Assembly (NCBI GenBank): GCA_000442125.1
Contig: KE546965.1
Span: 310,001 to 374,000 of the forward strand
Direction of reading: 5' to 3'
Source: Opeltia flavorubescens
Taxonomy: Eukaryota > Ascomycota > Lecanoromycetes > Teloschistales > Teloschistaceae
Length of the DNA: 64,000 nt
The notes below the pieces were generated by a model, which was not told the DNA's origin, ran no database searches, and saw only the letters and a list, made by a program, of their open reading frames with translations. The position numbers and the translations under genes are program-made. Below are positions 15,120 to 26,930 of this stretch, in pieces. The first letter of the stretch is position 1. Every line of letters begins with the position of its first letter.

Positions 15120-18100
15120 CTACCCAGATTCCGACCTCCTCAGCCTCGGAAAGCTCGTAAAGCTGCCCTTCCTTGTCTCACCGCCCCTCCAAATCTGACT
15201 TGGCTTCGGTGTTAAAAACCTCCCTCCCAAGTTCTTCGCCAAACTCTCATACGCCACATCTTCCCACGCATCGCTCTCGGCAGCATCAGGATCATCGTCA
15301 CCACCATCCCGCCAAGGAAGATCCTCTTGCTCGGTCGGGAACAAAGATGCAGTGGTGGTAGAGATGGAGGGTCTGTGCTCATACGTAGGTAAAGGAGTTT
15401 GGACATTCACGACTAGGTGATTGGCACAAAGGCATCCACACCCAGTCACGCATTCGCCGTCTAGGTCTGAGAATTCTGGTTGCTGAAGCGTTGAGCGGCA
15501 GGATAGGTGGAGAACATGTCCGCAGTTCAGGCATGGAGAGGAGAGGCCTAGGATGATACTGTGGCAGAGCTGACAGATGACTGGTGCTTGCTTCGCCGAG
15601 CACGCTGTGCATCTTGGGACGGCTGGACCTGCGGGCAACGCCTTTGCGCAATTCTCGCATACCCTACCGATATCAAGCCGAAGGTCTCCTGTGTCGACTG
15701 TTGCCGTGCTTGGTGAACTCTTGCCAATCACTAGCAATGATTTTTGTCGGACTTGGCCTTGATCGACCCGTGGCGCTGATGGCATTGTAGGGCGTTTGTT
15801 ACACCGCATGACTACGCAACTGGCGATTGGAAGCTCCCAAGTGAGCAGCATACTGGCATACGCCGTTCGATATGCAATAAAGCGTCTTTCCTTCGAGGGA
15901 TCCAGTAGAGATTCCATCGCGTACCCGTCGTTATGAAATTGGTCTTGATTCTTAAGCTTTATCGAGAAGAAGCTTCCTTGGTCCACGATGGCGGTTTTAA
16001 TATCTGGTACAGGGGGCGTCATTTGCGATCTCGGTATACGAACTGCAGCATCTGCTTGGCCTGGAGTGGCAAATGAGCCCCAGGCGAGGTTGGAATTTCC
16101 TGCTCCCACACGACTTGGTCCGGGGCTCATAATTCTATTGGACTGTACAATGGGTGGAGAAGAAGACTCTGGAGTACTAAAGGAGAATGGGCGTGCTATA
16201 GAAGCGGCGAAGGCACTGGCGAGGTTCGAGCCAGATCGATGAATATGCTTCAACTGTTCAGGCGACGTTGACATGGGTATTTGTGAGATATTGCGCTGAT
16301 GCTTGGTCTGACCTGTTTTGAAGGAGATAGGAGGAGTCAAGCTATTCGAGAATGGTGTCAAGGAATCGCCGGTAGATGCACCAACTGAAGAAGCCGCAGA
16401 ATGGGGGTCACTACTCGGTTTCTGCATATCCAGAGAGAAAGCTGGCTTTGTAGCTGAAGTTTGAAGCATACTTGAAGCGACGTCAATGGTAGGAAAGTAT
16501 CGGCCTCGTATAGTAAGTGGATGCAACTCGTTCAAACCCAAGGATTGACGGCTTTCAGTCGATGTCGGAACGTGACAGGATAAGCTTGCATCAGACTGTC
16601 TTTGCAAGACGCACGAAAGCATTGCGAGCATCTGGACATCGGCCAGTCTTTCATAATGCTCAAACCTATACGCATATTAACAAATATTCGGCGAACACAG
16701 AAGAGCACTTACAAAGCGTCTACAAGCCACCTTCTACCGAATGGATGTGTTCCCCAGTACACCGGACCTTTTGCAATTGTTTGCAACCCTTCGTCCTGTG
16801 AGTCATAGCTCAAATCAACAGCACTATCCCTATGGCGTAACGGCGATATTGTACGGCGTGCTATCACGAGAATCGGCTCTTGTGAAAGGGACATAGATGC
16901 GTTTTGTAGTGGCACTTTTTCGTCCAGGATCAGACTGAGGAAATCCCAGACATCCGCTAGATCAAGCTCTCCGAATTTTCGAGCCACAGCTGCGTTGTGC
17001 ATGCAAGTCTTGGTGCTACTTTCAAGAGCATATTCTTCGGCCAGGTGACGCTTTGCTGGAAGGAGCTCGGCATATTGATGGATGGATACGAAATTCTTCG
17101 AACTTCGTACGGCTGATACAGTTTGCGCAATTGCTCCGCTAGACTTCTGCGATTCGTCAACCGACAAAGCGTGGTGAGCATCGAGCGGTCCTTCTCGCCA
17201 CGCTATCGATGGCATTAGCTTCAGTGGAGGCATCCCAAAGCCGCTCGAGGATGACGAATCTGATGACGAATGGGAGGACTCATCATAATCGGAATCACCA
17301 CTTTCAATAGTTTCGGAAATCGAAGACGTCCGGTCCGAGTCAGCCGGCCGGGTTCGTAGTCGCCCAAAACCCTCAAACATATTTCGCCGGTCCTTGGCCG
17401 TCCATCTACCAGCTTTTATACTGAACGGTTGTAAGAAAGAAGGTGGTCTCTCTTCCTTTGGTGGAAAGAAACAGACAAGTCGACCGTCGTCCGCCCAAAG
17501 CGCACCGCAAGCCTTTGGCAAAGGAACATTGTATTGAGCGTTAGAAACCGCTAACATGCCATCACTTGAATCCATGCCAGGTATTTGCTTCCCTGCGTAT
17601 TGCTCGTCACCGTCTTCTTCGTCGCTGGAGGTGAATTCAACCAGTGGATCGACCTCAAAGTTAGATTGGTCTGGCTGGGCTTTGAGCATGTCCAGAATTT
17701 CATTACGGCTCTGTTCCCCGAGTAAGTAGCGTAAAAGAGCCTCGAGCGAGTGCCTTTGGCGCTCTTGGTAGGCGTAGGCAACAAGCTGGAGGTCGGAAAT
17801 TGCCTGCAGAGCTGATTCGTCGTTTAGGCCTGCCGTACTTTCAATGGTCGCCCATGCTGGCTCTTCGTTGGGATAGCCAAGTGGTATGTCGATTCTACAT
17901 TTGACGTAGACGGAAGCTCTCTCTACGCCAAAAGGTCCGTGGAGAGAAACAACGACCTGACGATCGTGCATGTTGATCTTTACATCTGTTAGCAGGTGAA
18001 CCTTCTGCGAGACAGGCAACGTATCATCTTCCGTACATCATCGAATGAAACCTTCGTAAAGGTATCGGCCAGGTGGGTTATCTCTTCTGCCAAGGAATCG

Positions 18101-19612
18101 AAGTTATCCCATGGCTGACCAGCTTTTAAAACTGGTGAGAGTACTGAGGACTCGTTCTGAGCGATGCCAGCCAACGACGGCTCACGTTTCTTGATTTTGA
18201 CACCCCTCATCCACGAAATCGCGTCCACGTCGTCTTTTGATCTTGTCTTCTTTCCAATCATGGCAGATAGCGGGTTTTCTCCAGTCGCCCATACTCCACC
18301 TATTCCAAGAGATTGTCTACGCATGGTTGCGCCAGACATGCCTACATCACCCTGCAGATCAAGAAGGAAGCGCCGATCTGCATCTAGTTCGCCTATGTTG
18401 GTAGTCTTTGTTGCTGGGTTCCCGCGGAAGGATTTATATTCCGCATCTTTGCGTGTGAACGGAATGGTCCTTTCGGCTTGCTGTCCGCGGACGTGGCCAA
18501 CCTTAGCCAGGAGCTCCTCGTCTACGCGGTGCAAGCGTAACGTCCGATCAGTACCCCACGAAATGAGTTGGAAGTCGCGGCTGTCTCGTGAATCCTGTAC
18601 AGCGCCCCTGGCACGCCAAAGAAATTCTTTGACTTGACCCTCATGACCTTCAAAGCGATGAACCATAGCCATTGAATCGAGGTTTTCGGGTTGATTATGG
18701 TGCTCTCGACGGTCGTAGAGATGCAAGTCATAGTCACCTCGCTGGGGCATTGCCAACAATCCAGCGCCAAAAGGTGTATGGCGTGCTCTCCAAACAGGGA
18801 ACGGCGCACTGATTGACTGAACAGGCTCGTCACTATCTTTGGAGTAGTCCCAGAATTTGATTGTTTGATCGAGTGAGCAGGTGGCCACCTTATGGGTGTC
18901 CGTTCTATTCCAGTCGACCCCATAGATCTTCGTAGCATGAGCCTCAATGGATCGTAACGGAGTTGCACCCTTTCGATCGTCCCAGATCCTTAGGAATTTG
19001 TTGTGCGAGGAAGCCAGGATATGGGAGTCTTGTCGATTCCATTTGACTTGTGTACTGCCTGCAAACCAGTCACAGAAAGTCATCGCAGCTCGTGAGGGAT
19101 GACGAAGATCCCAGCAATGAACATAGCTGTCAACTGCACAGGTTGCTAAAATATCAGGGTGATGGGCGGAGAAGTTGATATCCGTGATCGCGCGACTATG
19201 AGCATGTAGATAATGCTCGATTGAGGCCTGAGGATTAATCATCGCCAGATTCCATACCAGAGCCTTTTGATTTGAGGTGCTGACAACCCAATAATCCCGG
19301 GCTGCAAAGGGAGACCATTGCACGTCCGCTACCTCCCATGGTGTGTGATGGGTCAAGTGACGTGGCGGTGACCACGGGGAGTCGAGATCGATGATATGCA
19401 GACCCTGGCGGCTGGAGAGCGTCAGCTCAACGACTCCTCAGAAGTACTGCGTGCTCGTGTTTTGGAACTCACGATGCAAGTACGATATCTCTACCGCAAG
19501 GGGAAATTGATGCTGATCCGACTGGCTTGTCTAATCGAAAAGATGCATTCTCTCCAAATGTTGGACTCTCGAAAGCCGATGATGGGCCTCTTGAACCATT
19601 ATTACCATCCAT
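15120..19612 (-). CDS. MTC5: MTC5/WDR59-like SEA complex subunit (WD40, RWD, RING-type zinc)
   Basis: WDR59/Mtc5 is a subunit of the vacuolar SEA/GATOR2 complex that regulates TORC1 in response to amino acids. Exons 19612..19473, 19411..18052, 18004..16713 and 16665..15120 give 1445 residues. The N-terminus reads KPVGSASISPCGRDIVLAS, then RQGLHIIDLDSPWSPPRHL. WD repeats follow to about residue 370. An RWD domain starts near residue 510 (VVVSLHGPFG, then IDIPLGYPNEEPAW). A C-terminal Cys/His cluster (CENC, CTAC, CQLC, CLNCGHVLHLSC, CGCLC) spans about 1265-1345. Intron 2 is the least certain: a 47 nt intron with a weak GTTTCA donor restores the frame, while the better donor nearby would leave only 32 nt. 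Intron 3 is also 47 nt. Confidence 0.93.
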
Positions 19613-20272
19613 GTTAGCTTATGATAGAAAAGGGCCAGAGCTCCTGTTCGATATCCCCATTGGAATGTCATAAATCATGACATTCGAGCCTGAACGCCAT
19701 ACTATCCTTTAACGGGAAATATTCATTGCCTCCGGACGGCTTCATTTTGAGAATTATGGTTAAGATTGTGGAGATGATTTGTACATAAGTGCGAGACGTA
19801 TGGAGATATACATAGTATTTAGGTTTACCATCTGCGAGAAGCATAAAATCAGTTCTTAGGATATCTGTGGGGCAGTACTACAGGTCGACAGACAGTTTAA
19901 AAGGATTAATCAGAGGTCCCTGATTTGGGAGAACATTCTTGCGGGTTGATTCGTAGAGCAGGTTCATGATTTACGCTCTTTGGGGGCTGCTTAGTCATGA
20001 TCTTCATCGTACCGCCAAGGAAATCCAGTTTCTTAAATTGACAATCACAGCCTTTCTCCATTGCTTTATACTATTGACTCGGCGACCGGTCTCCCCTAAA
20101 TCATTTTTGTTGACCATTCTTGGTTTACAACCTTTCGATGGACTGAGAACTCTACCATCCTTTTTCCTTGTTCTCCTAGAGAAAGCAATCATACGATCAC
20201 TTGATCCAGCACCCGAGATCGTTCCCTCAACCTTCTTCCAAGACTGGCGAACAGCCAAGAGGACACAGAAAC
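19613..20272. other. Divergent promoter, MTC5 and UBC13
   Basis: This 660 bp region separates two divergent start codons and should hold both promoters. No coding frame or repeat was recognised. Confidence 0.5.
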
Positions 20273-20880
20273 ATGGCTGCGCTTCCGAAGAGAATAGTCA
20301 AGGAGACAGAGCGCTTGATGGCAGAACCGTAAGCTGCCCCAAGCAGGACCTTCCACCCCACGCATCCCTAATAGTTTGCCCAGGGTTCCCGGCATCAGTG
20401 CTGTCCCCCATGAAGATAACCTAAGATACTTTGATGTTATGATACACGGCCCTTCTCAATCTCCATACGAATGTCAGATTCTTTGTTTCCAAATCGCCCT
20501 TGCCTGATGCTGACAACGTCATCAGCCGGCATTTTCAAACTCGAGCTTTTCCTCCCTGACGACTATCCCATGACCCCACCGAAGATCCGCTTCCTTACCA
20601 AAATATATCATCCCAACATCGACAAGCTGGGCAGAATCTGCTTAGATGTCCTAAAGAGTAAGCCGGATGCTGGTAGGCCTCACACAGTTGGCTTATGAGT
20701 ACAGGCAATTGGTCTCCAGCATTACAGATACGGACGATCCTGCTTTCGATACAAGCACTGCTGGGTGCTCCAAATCCGGATGATCCATTAGCGAATGATG
20801 TCGCACAGAGATGGAAGGAAGATGAAAAGGCTGCAATCCAGACAGCACGAGAGTGGACGCAGAAACACGCAAAAGCGTAA
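20273..20880 (+). CDS. UBC13: Ubiquitin-conjugating enzyme E2, Ubc13 type
   Basis: Ubc13 pairs with an Mms2/Uev partner to build Lys63-linked ubiquitin chains in post-replication repair. Exons 20273..20328, 20384..20472, 20526..20657 and 20705..20880 give 150 residues, the family length. The start reads [19 protein letters not shown] and the E2 core is near-identical to the family ([17 protein letters not shown]). The HPN motif Asn falls at residue 79 and the active-site Cys in GRICLDVLK at residue 87, exactly as in known Ubc13. The protein ends in a helical EWTQKHAKA tail. Two junction codons give Ser where most orthologs have Gly or Asp (PYES and VLKS); both lie at splice joins. The intron 2 donor GTCAGA is unusual. 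Introns are 55, 53 and 47 nt. Confidence 0.97.
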
Positions 20881-22023
20881 CAAATATCGGAATCGGTTGC
20901 AATTTAGGGAGCTTCGGGAGCATAGTATGAGTACATGAAGCGATGAATATCACCGGATTCAGGTAGAGAGGTTGGGTCTTCTTATGCATTGTGTTTCTAG
21001 CCACGCATGGGCGTGAAGCTAGCTAGATCAATTATCTCCTATTCTCTTGTCCTCCTTTTTCTCTCCCTTTTCTGGCATCAGGAAATTCCTCCATCCATAC
21101 GAAAGAGACTCGTCACGCACCAAATCCGCCACATCTGGCCTAGAAGATCTCCCATTACCCTCTCTACAAGACTATTACCCTTGGCAACTTCAGTCATCAG
21201 CGGAGCTTCTCTGCAAGATGGAAGTGTACGGGTCTCGGAGAGATTGGTAGCATACGCATTCAATATGCCATGACCTCTAAGCTACAATCATTGCCCCAGT
21301 CCTGGAAATGAATATGTGATTCTGCCCATTTTGCTCTTTCAAATTTCTTTTGAGATGATTATCTAAAACTGTGGTTCCGCCAAGAAAGGTTATTCCCTCC
21401 ACCCCCAGATTCCCTTGGTATCCCTTTGCAGGGCTGCTTCGAAAGCAAACCACCTGTCTTCTATCTGGGGAAGCAGGAGGGATTCAAATAAGTATTCAGT
21501 GGATATCTCCTTACTGTCTCGCAGGACTGCCGTGCAGGGTCAAAGCATTGCATCAGCCGAACTAGGCTAGCTCCAATCGTGCACGCATATACATTTCCTT
21601 TTATCACAGTGAATCCATCAACCATCACCCTCTTCACCTTACCATGATCCTCAACTTTGACAACTGATGTTATTCCCGTTTGTTCATGTATCACCTGTGG
21701 CACTCAAGTTATTTAGCAATCAAAAAAGCTAATTAAGTCGGGGTCTGCACGGACCACATCCTCTTGGCTGCCAAAACGAGCTTCGCGGGGTGGTCATAAC
21801 AAGCACAATGAGTGATTGCTTTATGTTGAAGATCACTAAACTGAACGAGTTTATCATTGCCCCTCATATCATCATGTATCATGATTTGATAGCTTGAGAA
21901 AGTATGGTTGAATGAGCATCAGACGTGTAAAGACTACTGTAAATTTCTTTTGTCATTGTCTTCCAGCAACTACTACTGCCCCTTTTTATTTACTGCCCTA
22001 TCAAGTTCATAAGCTTACCAACT
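20881..22023. other. Intergenic, 1.1 kb
   Basis: This lies between UBC13 and the next plus-strand gene. The right part is AT-rich and should be promoter and leader of the Cys-rich protein gene. No supported coding frame was seen. Confidence 0.45.
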
Positions 22024-24101
22024 ATGGAGGCATACAACGACTTGATTGATCATACCGAGCTTTTCGAAGATGAAGAGTTTTTTGAGGATGAAGAGCATGA
22101 CATCTCCGAAGAGTGTGGTGCATCCGTCACATCTGAGGGGCTTGACCCTGAGACACTAGGTGAGTCCATAGAAGATATCTTAAGTTCAGGTGATTCTGCT
22201 TCTTCCCAAGCTTGCGTTGGAAGCCTGCTGATACCCTGGTATAAGTGCCTCAATCACCACGCCCAAGAGTTGAGGACGGGGATCGAAGTCGCTTTGTCGT
22301 AGGCCGCCATTCTCAATCGCCAACTGACGATCCACGCCCTGCTCCTTTGAAGAGCGGACTGATATCGTTGGCTGATATGCTGAAAGAAGGTCCACCCGAG
22401 GTTGAGGAAATTGACACTACACTGAGTGCCGCCTCCGCTGAGGAGCAAATCAACAAATCCAAATTTGCAAGCATACGCAAGCTCAAGAAAACCATCTCTT
22501 CTAAAAAGACCACCGAATCCACTGATTGGACTGGACTTAAGAGCCTGTTCAGTCCCCCCATTCGTAAGATTACGCCATATCTCAATCGTCAAGACTCTGC
22601 TGGGGGTCAAAGCCTCTTGTCATCATGTCCTTCTACACAAACATCCAACACTCCACTTGCCAACAACAGTTCTTCATCATTATACCTCCCTGCAGTGTCA
22701 GCTGATAGCCTTACCTCGCCACGGAGCATGACTTTTGGAGAACCTCCAGCCACAATAACGCGCCCTGTCATTCCCAATAGAGTAACAAGTAGCCAGTCCA
22801 GCCAGACGAACAACTCACGCATGTTTAAAGATGATCACCCAACGCTAGCGAAGGACATCGAGCCAGCCCTGCCCGCTGGTGAGCAAGAAAACGATTCGAG
22901 TCCTCGTCGAATATCAAGACGTACTCGTAGTGCAAGTTTCGTCTCCCAGTCAGGCGAACATTCAACCCAGCTATCATACTATCCATTGCCAGTACCACGA
23001 CGATCACGGAGTGGATCAATCAAAAAGTACAATCGCAACGACCCGCAAATGAAAGCCTTAGACGCTCTCGCCCGTGATGCCATCACAGAACGACTCAATA
23101 GCGGTTCTTCAACCATTTCAGCGTTGTCGCTCATCGCTCTAGTGACTCCAAAAAGCCGCCATCAGTCGCCAGTAACTCCGCAGTTCCTTGAATCGTACCA
23201 GAGCTTGCAACGAAACTCAAAATGTAGTGCAAAGAACTCGCAACGTGCCTCGAGCAAGCAGCCGTCCAGCAACTCCCCGAGACTCCCACGCATTCAAGAG
23301 CACGATGCTTCTGTCTTCACATCGCCCGCCCTGGGAAACGCTCCGTCAAGCCATCAACCTCTTCCACCCGCAAGAAGACTCTTCACTACGCCTGCAGCTC
23401 AGGCTGGACCGGCTATGCCACCAATGACGCCTGCAATGGCCAATGTAGACCAATACTTCAGCCAATCGACTCCAGAGAGCATTCACGCAGCTCGGTTTGG
23501 TATTTTGAACACCAATGACCGTGTTCGAGTTGTAAGCGATGTCGATACAACGAAATGTCCGATACTGATTTTACGTGCCCAGTTGAACGAACTACGCCGT
23601 CTCACAGGCACCAAAGTGGTGTGGCATGACAAGAATTCACCGTTTCCAAGGCATCCCAACCACGGGCGCGTGTTCCATGCAAAGAACTTGTGGTGCATCC
23701 AGCACCATAGGAAATGCGCGTCGTGCGAGGCTGCCTGCTGTGTTTACCAGGAGGTAGTGGAAACCTTTGTCAACGCAGGTACAAATCGATACCTCAAGTG
23801 CCTGGCCAAAGAAGCAGGCGAGCTGATCAAGGAATGCGCGTTGAACCCGGTGGAGGAATCTACATTTATTTCTTGCAATGAATGCTGCAAGGTGGTGTGC
23901 CAGGATTGCGTTTGCGTGTGTCCTGTGGAGATGTGTCAGCTGAAAAGCTGCAAGGTAAGCTCAATCAACTCCCATTATCGGCAGTGATTCATGCTAATCA
24001 ATTGACAGATGTGCAAGCCCAAGCAATGGGAGCCTTGCGACTGGCACGATTTGATCCGACTTACGGAGTTAGGGGCGCTGGAAGTTGAGGTAGAAGAATA
24101 A
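22024..24101 (+). CDS. Unrecognised protein with Cys-rich C-terminal domain
   Basis: I do not recognise a family. Exons 22024..22159, 22246..23954 and 24009..24101 give 645 residues, with introns of 86 and 54 nt; each intron has a branch-like site (CTGATAC, GCTAATC). The N-terminus is very acidic (ELFEDEEFFEDEEHD). The middle ~400 residues are Ser/Pro-rich and basic, with SRRTRSAS and PRRSRSGS patches that resemble kinase sites. The last ~110 residues are ordered and cysteine-rich: CASCEAACC, then a helix, then FISCNECCKVVCQDCVCVCPVEMCQLKSC, and after the last intron MCKPKQWEPCDWH. That spacing suggests a zinc-binding domain closed by the last exon. A nuclear or scaffold role would be a guess. 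Confidence 0.75.
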
Positions 24102-24420
24102 GTAGATTCGATACAATGGCATTCACTTCTCATTTTGATGGCCTTGTAATGCTTAATCTATAACATAGCTAATTTATTTCACTTATATATGGCAATTCAC
24201 TCTGAACACACTGAACCATTGAATTCAGATGTCGCGTCGTCGATAGGTCGATATCATATGTCACATCCAGTACCAGCAGACTCGTCGGTTCAGGGGCTTA
24301 GGGCTAGCCCTATCACGTGACGCACCATAGTCGCTTAGTCAAGTGCATGATCAACTCACTCTGACCGACCAACGACATTGGACAACCACGATATAGGTCA
24401 CGCTCCATCCCATCGCCAAC
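24102..24420 (+). promoter_or_regulatory. eL24 promoter region
   Basis: This 319 bp gap lies directly upstream of the ribosomal protein gene. It contains two abutting palindromes at 24299-24320, annotated separately. A CCAACGACATTGGACAACC segment lies nearer the start codon. No coding frame was seen. Confidence 0.6.
24299..24320. promoter_or_regulatory. Abutting palindromes: Tbf1-like site and Cbf1 E-box
   Basis: TAGGGCTAGCCCTA (24299-24312) is a perfect 14 bp palindrome containing two inverted TAGGG units. It is followed without a gap by the perfect 8 bp palindrome TCACGTGA (24313-24320). The first resembles Tbf1 (TTAGGG) inverted sites and the second is the Cbf1-type E-box. That pair is known from ribosomal protein promoters of some ascomycete yeasts. 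The block ends 100 bp before the eL24 start codon, a suitable place for an activator site. Factor identity is inferred. Confidence 0.7.
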
Positions 24421-25225
24421 ATGCGTACCTTCGAAGACACCTTCAGTGGTGAGAAAATCTATCCTGGTAAAGTATGTCTACCCAATGCGAACCAGCAAAC
24501 TCGTGCGAGCGTGCGATGACGACAAGTGTTGACAATGGACTTGAATGGAGGCCGCTTCATTATTGCTAATCGTGGGCTGATTGGCTTTGTCTTCTACAGG
24601 GAAAAATCTACGTTCGTGGCGATAGCAAAATCTTCCGTTTCCAGAACGGCAAGACCGAATCCCTTTTCCTCCAACGAAAGAATCCCCGTCGAATTGCATG
24701 GACGACTCTGTATCGAAGACAACATAAGAAGGGCATTAGTGAGGTGAGTCGGACTTGCGCTTAGTATATTCAGACAGTCTACAAACATGATTTTGTGGGA
24801 AGATGTGGGATGGATGATCTGGGGGAACAAACTTAGTGCCCAGCCGTGGCAGCTTCGGAGCATGAACCGATCAATCGCCCCAGAAATCCACTTCAAGCAA
24901 ATCGCAGAAGCCCTGCTAATGAAATTTTCCCACATAGGAAATTGCCAAAAAACGAACGCGCCGCACTGTCAAGCAGCAACGAGGCATCGTCGGCGCCTCC
25001 CTCGACGTGATCAAAGAGCGCCGATCACAACGTCCCGAAGCACGAGCAGCGGCACGACAGGAAGCCATAAAGGCAGGCAAGGAGAAGAAGACGGCAGCGG
25101 AAAGCAAGAAGAAGATGGAGAAGGCTAAGAGTGCGGCTGGAGCAGCAAGAGGGCAGGCGGGTCGGATTCAGAGTAAGCAGGGAGCGAAGGGAGCACCAAG
25201 TAAGGCGACGGGGAAGACTCGGTAA
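24421..25225 (+). CDS. RPL24: 60S ribosomal protein eL24
   Basis: This is a structural protein of the large cytosolic ribosomal subunit. Exons 24421..24471, 24600..24743 and 24938..25225 give 160 residues. The reading is [17 protein letters not shown], then [18 protein letters not shown] and [21 protein letters not shown], followed by a Lys/Ala-rich helix and tail, as expected for the family. The introns (128 and 194 nt) are longer than most in this window, which is common for ribosomal protein genes. I looked in both for box C/D sequences and found no convincing pair. The upstream palindromes fit a ribosomal protein promoter. Confidence 0.97.
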
Positions 25226-26930
25226 TGGTATGATGGTGGTAAATGGCACGATGGATCTTTGTTCAGCAGGCGTGGAAGGATGGCTACAATGCTGATTTGG
25301 ATCAGAGGAGCTAGTCAATACCAAGACGATGTTCCGATCAGACTTCATCTTTACCGGAGTCAAATTTTGCTTCTCGTTGATTTCTACGAAATTCTATGCT
25401 GACATACTCAGCTGCCTGGTGACTATGCCGGCCACTTTGCTTGGATTACCCAATTTTCACCATCCCCCATGTTCTGGAATGAATTGAAGATAGAATCTAA
25501 AAAGCCCCCATCTCGACGGTACTCAAATAATAATGCCCCGAGTCCCTCAGCGATGGAGAATCCATGAAGCTCGCTGCGATATCCAGCACCTGCCATCAAT
25601 GATCGAGATCTGAAGGTCCGTAACTCCTACCGCCCTCAGAACCACCAACGTGTCCTTGTGAGAGACTGCAGCATACCAGTATTAGAACCCAACTTCGCTA
25701 GGTCAATGAAGCTCATATCCTTCGTTCCAAACGGCTGCGCCACATCTACAGAATAACAAGGACGTCTCACTGTTGTGTATCTGTATATCTAGTACAGCTC
25801 TGCTCTTTCATGGAAACAACAATGTCTCGGCATTTTCTGCCAACCTTTGTTCGTGTGATCGACTGTGGGTTTAACGTTCATTATGGTCACTTGATTAAAA
25901 ATATGGATGATAGATAATCAGCTGGAGCAGAAAATCATGTCGTGCTTGGATCAGCAGAAACATGTAGCAAGAATAGCGAAGGACAAGGGCAAGCGTTGAA
26001 GACAATAATGGATAGATATTTTTTCATCAGGCGGAGTGAAATGTATGCAGGTAGAGTATTCCCTAGATTCTCGCACGCATGTGTAATCTCCTCTTTCCCG
26101 AGACCTGAAGTCTGTGTCTTAGGATTTCGGTGGGATTTTCTATGTAATTTCTGTTCGTTTACTGCCATACGACGCTCATATCCTGCTGACTAGAACAATA
26201 GATATTATGATATAGGTGTCTCTTTCACCTCTAGCCATTGGGTCGGTGTCTCGCTCACTCTGAAGAAGGTATCTATATATCTGTTCCATACGAATTTGGA
26301 TCACGAGTAAATGAAGTAAGACGTACTGCGAAATGTAATCCTGTCAATCTACAAAGATGGAGTCTTAATTGGGGAGGCTACTGTCGATGTACCTCTAAAT
26401 TTCCTTCACTGATTTCCTAGCGACTAATAACAATGGCCCAGAAAACTGCTCTACCACTGTACTTATACCAATTGAATCATTTCCTTCTATTTGAAATTGG
26501 ATACTTAAGGATAGTGCACATTGGTAAATTGGAACTGTCATGAGCCCGATAGTATTACTTGCATCAGAGTCTATCGGAACATCCAGCCGCTTTCCTGCTC
26601 CCAAACAATCGCCTTCCCCATTCCTTGGAAGCGCTCTATCTGCCTCATGCCACCGCCCACTTCCCCGATCAAACTTGATTCCCGCGCGCGATAAAAAGTC
26701 TCCTATCAATTTTGACGGAAAACATGCAGGCTTTATACCCGCCGTGTAACTATACACGAGGCAAGCATCGAAGAAGATGAATCTCATACTAATTCTCGAT
26801 CTTAAGCTGCTTCCCCCCTCCCCTCCCCTCCCTCCCCCTAGTGAAATACCTCGAGCTTCTATGATTGATCAATTCATATCATCAACCATGCTCCCCATTC
26901 CCTTCAAAAACACGAGTAAATTTACCAGCA
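25226..26930. other. Intergenic, 1.7 kb
   Basis: No frame here has recognisable similarity. A CCCCTCCCCTCCCTCCCCC pyrimidine tract near 26816-26840 lies about 100 bp before the next start codon, as in many fungal core promoters. Confidence 0.45.

Noticed and set aside
24472-24937. Possible snoRNA in the eL24 introns
   Set aside because: No convincing C (RTGATGA) and D (CTGA) box pair with flanking stem in either intron.
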